From NCBI GenBank assembly GCA_028564675.1, contig JAOVVO010000050.1:162655-226654 (forward strand): DNA of 64,000 bases. Direction: 5' to 3'. The notes below the pieces were generated by a model. It did no database searches, was not told the DNA's origin, and saw only the letters and a program-made list of their open reading frames with translations. The stretch's first letter is position 1, and each line of letters opens with the position of its first letter. A program made the translations under genes and the position numbers. Of the stretch, positions 50,701 to 62,700 are shown one piece after another. Source of the stretch: Onchocerca lupi (Eukaryota; Nematoda; Chromadorea; Rhabditida; Onchocercidae).

Positions 50701-53700
50701 AACACAGAACGCATTGATGAACGTGAAGTGACCATCAGTGCGTTGGGAACAGAAACTGGCGAAGATGATTATCGTGAGTATTTGGTACCTTTGGGTAGTA
50801 CCGCAACAATTGCTTGTGAGTTGGAAAATAGCGATGAGGTACAGGAGTTGATGTGGCGCAAAAATGGTATACAGATTGAGTTTTCGGATGATGCGAAACT
50901 TGAACATGTTGTGAATGGTTTAAAACATTATCTAGTGATTCATGATACACAAGCTGATGATTCAGCATCCTACAGTATCTGTATCAACGATAATGAATTC
51001 AAGATTGCTCATCTGATCGTAAGCAATTGTACAACATCTATCGGTAGTAAACATACCAAACGCATCTCTAGGAATTCTCTAAATTGATTTTTTTTCTCTT
51101 TTATTCTATCTCTGAATCAATCCTGCATAGATTGTAATCGAATGATTTCGTCTGTAGTTTGCAATGATAGCACTCAAAGTGATTTCCTGTCTGAGTGATA
51201 TACAACTCAAAGTTATTTCCTGTCTTAGTGATATACGGAACAATAATTATTGAAAGTTCATTTCGTGTTATTGTGAAGTACAACAAAGCTGTGGTACTCA
51301 TTTAAATGATCAAATTTGGGGAAAGGAAAATTTCGTTGCTCCAAAAAATTTTGTCAGAAAAGCGAGGGAACATCCGAAAAATTAGACATTTGATTACTGC
51401 TAATTGCAATTGATCAAATTAAAAATGCTGTCAATGCTTAATTGCAAAGCATTTAAATTACCTCAATAATGCAATGGCATAGTGAAGATTTAGTCTTGGT
51501 ATTTTTTGTTGATTTGATTAGAAAGCTTTTCTAATTAATTCTTTTTGGAATCTTTGCATCATCTTTATACAATGTCATTTTATAGGAAAATAATTAATCC
51601 GACTTTTGGGCATTTTTTAAATGTGTTGTTGTTTCATCATTTTTCCGATAATTTGTATTATATTTGTTATTGACTGATAATTCGCTCATTCTGCCAACAT
51701 TTTCGTTCGTTTTCAAGTAAAACTTATCACTATTATTCTTATGCCATTCATAATCACTACATCATCATCACTTCTTCTTACTTCCTTGTTGACTTCAAGT
51801 ACCAGCTGTTTTATTGAAAAAAATATACAGTTAACAATGCTTGTACAAAAATATTTGTTTATTTTACTCTCCGGTAATCGAATTTTGCAGCAAAGTTAAA
51901 TTCATATCAGTCAAATTTTCACCTTGGAAATATTCTCTAATCAGTCTTTTTACGATGTAATAAGTAAGAAAGAGTGCTGGTTGATTACTGACATAACATT
52001 CCCGCATTTTCAGAAATTTTCCTGACAACCAAAAAATTTAAGAGAAAGATGCAAAATTAATACATTTCTTGATGAATTTAGAGAAACTGATGGATTTTAT
52101 TTAGATCTATTTCAGTTTAAGAGTTACACTTCCAAAATAAAAGTGAAATTGTTTTGTTTCTTTTACTGACCGATCGAAAATTCTATAAAATGCAAAAGGA
52201 GTGATTAATAACATCTTTTGAGATCATGAAAGATTTTGGGGAGTAAGTAAGGGCAATTATTATTGAAAAGTCAAGATGAACGATCGAAAAACTTGCTTTA
52301 CCTAGAATTTCCTAAAATTGTTCGCGTTGGAAATACTGCAGGGACCCATGATTTAAAACAATTTAAGTTCACCAACAATTTAACAAAAATTGTTTTTCAT
52401 GAATTTAAAACAATTTAATTTAAACGATTCAAAAAGTTTTCGTCATTCCATCAACAAATTATTTTGCTTAAATTATCTTTCAATAAGATTTTGGGTGACT
52501 TTTAAATAAATTCAAGTTATGATTTTAGTGAAGAAGGGACCCTAAATCGACACAGCCATGAATTTTTTTGTGCAAAAATTAGCTAACAAGATCAACTTTT
52601 CAGATCATAAAGAAAGGGATATGAATGAAATTAAATTAATTCCAAATTTCGGCACTGACAGTTGATTGTTTACACAATTTCCGTTTAAAAGAGTTTTAAT
52701 TCCCAAAAAATTCTGAATTCCATCAACAGAATGCTGTAATCCGACATATGTAAAACATACCTATAAAATGCTTTACGAATATAACTGATAAAAACCAATC
52801 ATTAAATGTAATTATTGATGGATAATTGAAAAACTTTCCAAATTTCTTAAATTCAATTCGTATTTATAAGGAAATTCCGAAGCTTTCAAGGCAACTAATT
52901 TGTTGCACTGAAAAGTTTTATACAATTTTAATAACTGAGGACAATACACAAATATTTTTTCTGAAATTTGAAATTGTATTACTTTGCCGTTTTATATAGA
53001 AAGATGAAATTATCCTTCTATTCAACTTGTTCCCACAGAAAGCAATTTATATTAGAAAACGTTATCCATTTTGTATGGCATTTTTCAAAATGAAAGCAAT
53101 TTCCACTGCCAAAACTGAATCATACTGAAAGTTAAGCCACGCTGACCTATGAACCGAACAGTCCAAGATGTGTATTTTACTGAAATTAAATCTGAATTTA
53201 TTTTGATTTCTGACATTAAATTTGTGATTTTAATTAAATCAATTCACAATATTTTAAATTGATAGTTTCCCATTACAGGAGAATATCCAAGTCAAGTTAC
53301 AGTGGAGGAGTCGCTAGTGCCAGTTGGTTCAGCCGCAACAATTCATTGTGAAACTATCACGCAACAATATTCATTAGATTGGCGTAAGAATCTGCAACCG
53401 ATCACGCAAAACGAACGAATCGAAAAGAAAGATGCAGCTGATGGCTTTGAACATAGTCTCACAATTCATAGTGTTCGAAAGAATGACGAAGGCGAATACG
53501 GTGTTGTAATAAAAGATTCATATACTGTCGTCACTAAAATTAGTGTAATTGGTGAGCTTTCGAGATAGAGCTATTGTTTGCAGTTCGATAATCGCTAGTG
53601 TTAAACTGATTTTTTAGTACAAGAAACTTCTGTTGAACTTCTAGGAGAACTATCTGAATTCTTTTTCTCAGAGACTTACTTTAGGAAATGAGATACGAAG

Positions 53701-56700
53701 CAGAAAGGTAAGAAAATTATAGCGTTACTGCATCCCGACAGTATGCAGAAAGAATTTCTTTTCATTACAAAGAGATTATTTTTTTTTTTTCAGAGATTTC
53801 ATTGTAGGGAATCAAATTATCATTTTTAAACTTGTTAATAATTATAAAAATCAGTGAAAGTTGCAAGTACTTCTTTTCAAAATATGAAGTTTATTTTTGA
53901 TTTACAGAATCACAGGAACAAATTGCCACCGAAGATTTTGATATATCACTACATCCAACACCATCATTAACAAATGAAGCATTCGCGCAATTATATGATC
54001 GTGCGAATCTTCAAAACACCTTCGAAGCGTATCAATTGTGTAATATGGAAGAATATTTTGATCTGCAATTTTCCATGCAATCATTTGAAATTCCAGTAAT
54101 TGTTGATGAGAGACGATCCGCATCGGTCAGCTATCTTTCACGAGAATTATCCATTCAGACAATGGAAAAAGAAATCGACATACATCGTGAGCCTTCTTAT
54201 GCAACTAGCAAGAATTTGACTTTTATGGAAGTAACCATTATTGAGTGCAATTTTGTAACAACAAACGCTCGGTTTGAATTCACATCTACTTCAGTTGCTC
54301 ATGCTGTTGCTGAATCTATAGTACTAACACTGGTTGCAGAACAATTTGCACAAATTCATCTCAGTTCACAATATACTGAACTTAGAGCTAGTTTTATAAA
54401 TCAATCAACCGTGGAACAATTAACCGCTACTATAAGTACACGGCGAAAAATTGTGAAAAATTCAGAAACAAAACTAGGTGATTATTGGGTTAAATTAGAT
54501 GTGATACTGTTGTCACCAATGCAAACCATAGCCACGGATATCGTGAACAAAATTCCCACGATGATAGCACTAGAAAAGCACTTCCCTGCACTGATATTTG
54601 AAGATTGTAACAATTCCATCACATTTAACAGAACACCAGAACGAGAATTTTGTGATGCAGCGATGCGAACGAAATTAATCACATATCCAGAAAAGATTAG
54701 AAGACAGTTTACCGTGAACAACACCTGGCTGGAATTAATAGCTGTATATAAAGTACCGCAGATTTTTGATAGCACAATTAAAATTGCCGTTGCTCGAAAG
54801 GAAATTCTTTATCTTCAGTGCAAAGCTTCTAAAGCAAATATAGTTGATGAAATTTTCGCAATATGGAAACCTATTCAACAGCAAGATATTGCAATTACTT
54901 TTCCAGTAACTTTGTCTGCCACGAAGAGCGAAAATTATATCGATTCAATTTCGTCTTTGGAAATAATGTTACAGTCACACTTGGATCGAAATCTACTTAC
55001 AAGTAAAAAAATACCGTTGATTCGAATGGAAATGATCAGTATGCAGTTGACGGCTGCGTCGACTGAAGTATTTCCAGTAACATACAATTTTTCAAAATCA
55101 ACTCAGGATGAAAATGTGGAAGCAGAAATATTTGTGAAGCCTCTTATACACTATGAAACCAGTCAACGTAATTTCGCTGATAGCGTGGCAAAAGTGGAAT
55201 TAGATTTTTGGTCGAAAACCGAGCGTAACCTTTTTATCATTGTTGATTTTCGAGCAGTAGAAACGGATCAACTGTGCGCAAGATTTTCCGGTTCAGTTGA
55301 AGAATATTTCACTATGTCGATAGCTTTCAATACCCAATCGGAATTGAATGCGACGCTAGCTACATTATTAATAAAGGCACCAAAAACTGTCGAAAAAACA
55401 AATCGGTTATTTTCAGATACCACTATCAGTGTGATTTTAGAGTATCAGTCTCATGTATCCCGAGAATTCTGTGCAGATACTATCTTTCTAACACCGCAAA
55501 TAAATGCATGCATGGCTAATTTCAGAGTTTCAACTTGTGAAAATCTACATACTATAGCATCATTTGAAATTCAATCTCAGGAAAACAGTGCTTCGATAAC
55601 ATTATTAATGCGAGCACCGACAATCGTTGAAAGATCTATTATTATGTTTTCTGATGATTTGGTTCAAAAAACAGCAGAATTCCAATCGCAAATTGAACGT
55701 AGTTTGGAAGTAGAGAAAGAACTTTTCACTGCTCGAAAAGACACTTTAATTGAGAATATTAAAAGCGCAGAATTTAAGGAAAAACATATTATCGTTATGA
55801 TTGAAGAGCGGCCAGAGAAAGAAATCTTAGAAATCATATTGGTAAGCCCACTTCTAGCACTCATTCAGAAGTTTAGTCGCTCATTTTCAGACGCTGTCGT
55901 AAATCTAACTACAGAGCTATACATGGAAAGTTTTGATTTCCATGCAGATCATAACATTCGAATCGGTCGAACGCATGCACTTCAAATGCATCTGAAAGCT
56001 TCAAAAGAAGAAAATATCAGTTTGATAGCGAGATTTTACATCCAAGATGAAATCGAAAAAATCATGGCTACTTTGCCAATGCGGGCACCTTCAAATATTG
56101 CGAAGAATGACCGCAAGTTTTCAGATAGTGTAGTGAAGTTCGCAACCGAACTATGGTCACAAATCTGCCGAAAAGCTTTTGTAGATGTGGATATTTATAT
56201 TGCTAGAAAGGATAACATACAGAGACAATTCAAAGCTTCATCTGTTGAAAATACATATGCCTCAATAGCTTTGGAGGAATATCATGAAGTTGAGAAACTT
56301 GAAGTTATTTTGTCAGAGATAATTCAGACGGATACTTTCAAATTAAATCGTTTCTTCTCATATAAAACCGTTGATTTGATAGCTACATTGTGGTCTCAAG
56401 CCCAAAGCAATTTCTATGTCTATTTGGATGTCCCGATTAAACGAAAGAATAGTAATCAATTATATTTGAAAACTTCTAGCGAAGAATATACAAATACATC
56501 AACAAACTTTGAAGCGCAGACTAGAGCTGGTAATATTACGGTAGTATTGCAAACCCAAACTCCTTTAGTTGAGAAAATTAATCGGAAATTCTTCGACACA
56601 ACTGCAGAATTGGCAATTGAAATTTGGTCACAATTATGCCATGAAACTTTTGCAAATAGAAGTATTTATTTACAGCAGAAAGATTTTGCAAAATTGGACC

Positions 56701-59700
56701 TTAATACCACGACTTTTGAAGTGCAAATATTTCTGACTAATTTTGAATTGCAATCACAAGTAGAAAACGTTACAGCAGTACTGCCTACTCGAGCACCGAT
56801 TATTGTAGAAGGAACAAATATGGTCTTCTCATCAGATCTTGCAAAAATAGTATCCGAAATTTTTTCAACAGTGAACAGAGATCTGCACGCTTCCGTTGAA
56901 GCAAAGATTGCAGCGCATGAAACTTCAGAAGCTTGGATAAAAGCAGCAAAAGAAGAAAATTTATATATCAAAACACACTTCGAAGTGCAATCAGAAGCTA
57001 GTTACAGTGATGCTGTTGTCTCAATTATTCAGAAGGAAAGACAACTTACGAATGTACAAGCTCCATCTCTTGAAAATATCGAAATTTATACTGCCTTTGA
57101 ATTTTATCAAGTAGAAAACATAACAGCAGTACTGTCTATTCGAGCATCGACTATTGTAGAAAGAACAAATATATTCTTCTCATCAGATCTTGCAAAAATA
57201 GTATCCGGAATGTTTTCAACAGTGAACAGAGATCTGCACGCGTCCGTTGAAGCAAAGATTGCAGCGCATGAAACTTCAGAAGCTTGGATAAAAACAGCAA
57301 AAGAAGAAAATTCATGTATCAAAACACACTTTGAAGTGCAGTCAGAAGCTAGTTACAGTGATGCTGTTGTCTCAATTATTAAAAAGGAAAGACAACTCAC
57401 GAATGTACAAGCTCCATCTCTTGAAAATATCGAAATTTATACTGCCTTTGGATTTTATCCAGAAGAAGAATCATTATCGGTTATTGTTACATCCGAAAAA
57501 ATTATTGAAATCACCGAAAAACGACACAAGGACGAAATCACGAAACTTGATATTGAAACCTGTTATCATGCTTTAAATCACGAACTTGTGGAAGCAGATC
57601 TCATGATGGAAACAGACTACAAAACATTAGCTGAACAATCCTTGTGCTTGTTTGCAAAGGAGCTTGTTGAAGGCATTATCAATATAACATACGAACATGT
57701 TATTCAGGAATCCGAAGAAAATATTAGTATAATGATTGAATTGTGTCAAAAACCGACAATACAGTCTTCTCAAATTAATTTGCGAAATGCATTTCAACTA
57801 AGACGAATAATAGAGGAAAATGAGGTAATCTTTAGATTTAAAAAAGCATCTCATTGTTTAGATAGTATGATACGCATTTTTTATAAGTTACGTTTAACAA
57901 CATTTTTTGAGATGGAAACATTATGGAACCGTACAAAGCTAAGTGTAGAAGTTTATCAACACTTAAATTTAACTTCACCAGCACAAACCAGCGAATGTAT
58001 TTTTATCTTACGCGAAAATATTTACGAAGAAGGTTTGTTATTCATATTTGTCACACAATAATTTCCAATTTCGCTTGGTCTTGCAAATAGAATGCACGAA
58101 ATAGAATTACTAATGTATTGAAATATCGGTCCACGAGCGATAATCCAACAGATCTTTTCTAATCTTCTTTTTTCATTTCAATATATTGAAGGAAGAAAAA
58201 AGTAAAAGCAGAGTTCCAAATCATTCAGAATTTTTTTGAATATTCAGATTAGAAGAAGCACTTATTTAACAGTCATCAATGAAAGCGATCTAATAAATAA
58301 TCAACCAAATTAATAAATCCACTTTTTACGTTCTCAATTATGAAATTATGTTTTCAGAGTTCTATTTGCGATAATTTCTTAAACTTCATCAAAATTTTTA
58401 CTTTTAATTATTAACGAAGAATTATTTTTTGCAAATAGATTTCTGGTTGCACTTTTGTTCGGTTCATAATTTTGTTTGATATTAAAAATTTTCATTTATA
58501 CGGCAAATTTTTTTTAACTTAATTTGTGATTATAATTTAATCCCTTTGCCATAATCTAATACTCCCAAAGATTGGAATGAAAATCACAGCATATGAAACT
58601 TATAAACTCATAGTTTTGTTAAATTAGGTTGCTTATTTTTTAATGCAGTGCACATCATCTGCACTTTTGCTGTATTTCATTTGTAGAAGAAAAATTTTCG
58701 AACTTCAGTTGATAAAAATGAAATAACACTGGATGATAATTTCTACTTCCAGAAAGATTTATTTTACCTCGAAGTAAATGAACCGATTAAATATTTTCTT
58801 AGATGAATCAAGTGATGAAACTAGCGCATCTTCCATCCATACAGCTCCTCAGTTTGCTGGAAATTTAAATGAAATTTACGAGATTGAAGAATTTGCAACC
58901 CATTCATTCAAGTGCATTATTTTTGGGACACCTACGCCACAGGTTCGATGGTATCTTAATGAGCAACTAATCATGCCCACCGAGTAAGTATATTTTAGAT
59001 CATTTCAGATTTTAGCCATTCCGAAAGATAAAATATGAAATGCTAAATGTTTTTATTTGCTGTTCGGATGGACTACTCGGAATTTTTGTGTTAAAGTTGA
59101 TTAATTAAGAAAAACAACCTATTAATTTTCAGCGTGGTAATTAAGAAAGTTTATACTTAAGTTCATAGTCAAGAACTTTAAAATTACTGCAATAATTTTT
59201 AATATCAAATTTATTGGAGTAGGTGGAAATTTTCCAGGGACTTCAAAATTATTAATTATAATTGTTACAGTGGCATAACAATGATCGCTGAAGATGGTAT
59301 CTACATATTGAAAATAAACAGTGTAAACAGAACTTGGAGCGGAAATTTAATTTGTGAAGCAGAAAATGTAGTCGGAACGACTCGCACACAGTCGATTATT
59401 CGTGTTCAAAGTATTGATTATTTGAATAAATCATAATTACATCACTTTTGATACAATATATTTAAGAATTTTTCTATTTTCATATTCAGAAAATCTTTTA
59501 AAAAACTGAAATGTTTAAGAAATGAAAATTAGAAGATCGTACTTAATTAGTAGATTTTATGTTTTAAACATGCAGGTGAATTAAACTTTCTTGCTTAATA
59601 ATAATTTTTATCTAAATTTGTTTAGTGAAGTTGAATAAAGACTAAGATTTGAATAGGAATCACAAACAGAGGCAATATAAAATGAACAGTGATTGATTCA

Positions 59701-62700
59701 ATTCCTAGTTCAAATCTTTCAGACGATTCATATTGCAGGATCAGATGAAAGCTCCATCAGCAGCACATCGGTCGGAGGACAATCACCTGTTTTCCAGTTA
59801 CCGCTTAACAACGAAGTGCATGTTAAAGTAATATTCTTTCTCAAATAATATTTTCTTGAAGTTGAATGATAAGCAAATCGACGCTTACTGAATTCTTTTT
59901 TTTTGTATGATTTACTAGTTTTGATTTTTTTTTCTCATTTTCCAGTTCATTATTTATCGGAGATTTAATTATTTCAAGATCTTCAAGAGGCCCCAAAATT
60001 TTCTAATATCGAAATTTACCGTTATTTTCATGTGATATATTTTTCTGTCTGTTAAAAAACATTGAAATTCAAATCTTTTAATTTTGCAAATCAGAAACAT
60101 GTATTTCAGAAAGAAGAAAATGTTCAACTTAAATGTATTGTGTCCGGAAATCCGTTGCCTTCAGTGCAGTGGAAGCGCAACGATATTATCATCGAAAATA
60201 ATGAGTATGATAAAAGTTTGAATAAAAGAACTAAAAAGAATGAAAATATCCCATAACTCATGTTTAAGTTTTATAGCTAAATTACCAAAGTATTAATATG
60301 TATATATGTTGTGCTATATTATTATTTGTCTAGTGAGTTTCACAAAAGTTCCGCAATTAAAACAATGTTTTCCATGATCTTTCAGGCATTACTCAACTAT
60401 ATCTGATGACGGGATTTGCATTTTGCGTGTTTTAAATGTCACAGAAGAGGACAACGCAATTTTCAGTTGTACGGCGATGAATTTGTTCGGTACCACAAAA
60501 ACTGAAAGTAGAATGATTGTTACAGGTGATTGAAAATATCATTAAAATGAGTTTTTGTAATTCGATTTTTGAAAAATTCATTTTTTCATTCAATAAATGA
60601 GCATATTTTTTTTATAAAAATGAATAGGGATAAAATCAAATCATCAAACATCGCATTTTTGCCGATATTCAAATAAAGTGGTAAATGATACAAATTCTAG
60701 TAAATGATTTGAAATTAAGAGAAAAATAATCATAAAAATCGAGTGAGTGAAAAAAATTTGTATGTGTATATGTGTTTGTTTCGAAAATATTTTGCATTTT
60801 ATATTATAGAAGAGATGCACTTGATAAACATAAGTCCCTAAATGACAAGAAAAAGAAAAATTCTTTTTCACTTGAAAAAATTCAAAAGAAATTCACTTGC
60901 AGAAAGCATTGCTGAAGATCGTACCGTAAGTGAAATATCGCCAAGTTCAATTTCGTCACAAGATTCATTCAGCACTCATTTCCAAAAACCTCAATTTTCA
61001 TTACCATTAAATGATATAACCATAAGGGAAACCGAGGAATTGCAACTTAAATGTATCGTTACGGGTGAACCAATGCCTACAATTCGCTGGTCATGTAATG
61101 GCAAAGAAATTCAGGCAGACAACAGGTGGGAAGTTTTAATTTCAATCTACAGAACGAGCTATCAGCCATTTTTGAGCAAATTAAATGAAGATTTTACCGA
61201 GTTTCCAATTTCAATAAATTGTGAAGTACATACGAGAATATTGGGAAATTTGATTTCTCTTATCATATGACATTATAAGTTGATGGTAGAACTAAATATG
61301 GAAATATCCAATCTTTGAATAAAATCCAAAAAAAAAACTATGATGAAACTTTAATCTATAATTTTTTAAACTAAAATCATTTACCAATTTACTTTTTCTT
61401 GAAAATTTCCCAGTATCAATTTATCTCGTCATAATATATTGCTTATTTTTCATAATGCCATAACAAATAGTTGCATGGTTTGAATGTTTACTTAACATTC
61501 GCATCATATTCCTTGAAAAATATTCAGTTTTTGATGATACCTTTCAGGAATACATTTACCATTTATGAGGACGGTATTGTTATGTTGAAAATCACAGAAG
61601 GTGACAAAGAAGGATTATATATATGTGAAGCAACAAATGGTATTGGTAGTGTGCAAACTAGAAGTTTTGTTCGTATAAATAGCTCAGAAGTTTCGTTGAC
61701 TACAACAATGGAATTGGAAAGTGCAATGGAATCAGCATCTGAGGCTATAGTTCCGTCATTCTCGATGTCATATTTCTGTTCAACTGCTGATATAGCTGGA
61801 AAGAGAAGTGAAATGGTGGAGCAAGATCTGAAAGGAAGAAAATCAAGGGAAATATTTGAAGAGGAAATCACAATCAACCAATTTCTTCCAACAGGCACAT
61901 TGAATTACTTGATTGAAGCAGTAGCACTAACAATAACGGTTATGAATTACAAACTTTCTGCTCAAGTAAAACTGACAGGGGAAACAAAAAAAATAAAAGA
62001 AGAGAAGTTACTTAAAATAATCATTGAAGAGGATGTTATCCGCACGAGAACTTATTTAAGAGTGGTCGTACGTAGTGCAAGGGAATTCTGGACGCTTCAA
62101 GATCGTAACATTGAAAGACCTTCATACTGGAGCCGAGAAACTATTAATGAAAGGGTAGAATTTGAAAAAGTATTCCAAGATGATGGACTACACGAATTTT
62201 TGGAAGATAAGGACATTATTGAACGTTATATTAAGCTTCTAAATGCAGCAGAAACATCGGAAAGCAATGAAGAGCGTGAAACACGATTTAAGCTACGTCA
62301 ATTTGGAAGTGCACCAGAAACATTGGAAAAGCGGCAGTTGGAAATACGCGAAGAACAAAGTGGAAATCTTGCTGAGGATAATGGTGTCTTTACAGTCGTG
62401 CATTGTATGGCAAATGCAGTGGGTTGTGCTGCAGAAGCATACGTGATCCTCATTAAACGCCATCGATATAAGGCAACATTTGATTTTCAATCTGCTCAAC
62501 ACCGAATGATCGCTGAAAGGGAAGAATTTGAAGTTTCCATTGAAGATTCAATCAAAAGACAAAAATATTTTCCTCAGTCAGTCTTAGTGCTACCGCACTT
62601 CATTCAACCATTTGCTCTTTTTGAAAAAGATTTCAGCAAAGGATTGCGCTGTTGTGTCTACGGTCTACCAACACCATGTATTCGAATATCGCATAATGGA

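Larger units (their letters stand above)
50708..53551 (+). other. ttn-1: Titin Ig T14 and T15
   Basis: Exon 50708-51043 encodes Ig T14 (YLVPLGSTATIACELEN; LMWRKNGIQIE; DSASYSICINDNEFK). Exon 53279-53551 encodes T15 (SLVPVGSAATIHCETITQQ; LDWRKNLQPIT; DEGEYGVVIKDSYTV). The two are clear sisters ([LP]VP[LV]GS.ATI.CE; L.WRKN; HSL/HYL[VT]IH). A 2.2-kb intron separates them. Phase demands that exon 30 end at 51043 (phase 1) rather than at the stronger-looking GTAAGC after 51019 (phase 0). Confidence 0.86.
53908..58032 (+). other. ttn-1: Titin 4.1-kb exon made of 79-residue non-Ig repeats
   Basis: One open exon (4125 nt, about 1375 residues). Between 54936 and 57530 an F/Y-[SAI]-D-[SATD] word recurs at codons 54936, 55173, 55410, 55647, 55884, 56118, 56355, 56589 and 56826, i.e. 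every 78 or 79 residues. Each unit has the layout FSDS..K...E.WSQ..R..., then a V-D-V-type strand, RKD, a KAS..EN box, F[EQ].QSQ.EN.TA.L, and RAP.IVE..NR. The units are rich in predicted beta strand and almost free of Gly and Pro outside the RAP box. After 56826 units shorten to 59+58 residues and are duplicated nearly perfectly. The first about 340 and last about 165 residues of the exon look like more decayed versions. No known domain family is recognised by eye. Confidence 0.85.

Noticed and set aside
51019..51024. Donor GTAAGC after 51019 for Ig T14 exon
   Set aside because: Good consensus, but phase 0 does not match the next exon (53279, phase 1). The donor after 51043 does.
58752..58772. 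A 21-nt in-phase exon before Ig T16
   Set aside because: It would leave a following intron of only 30 bases, too short to be spliced.
60094..60109. Earlier acceptor for the Ig T17 middle exon (adding KHVFQ)
   Set aside because: In frame, but it disrupts the strand spacing seen in sister domains T16 and T18. The acceptor at 60109 fits better.
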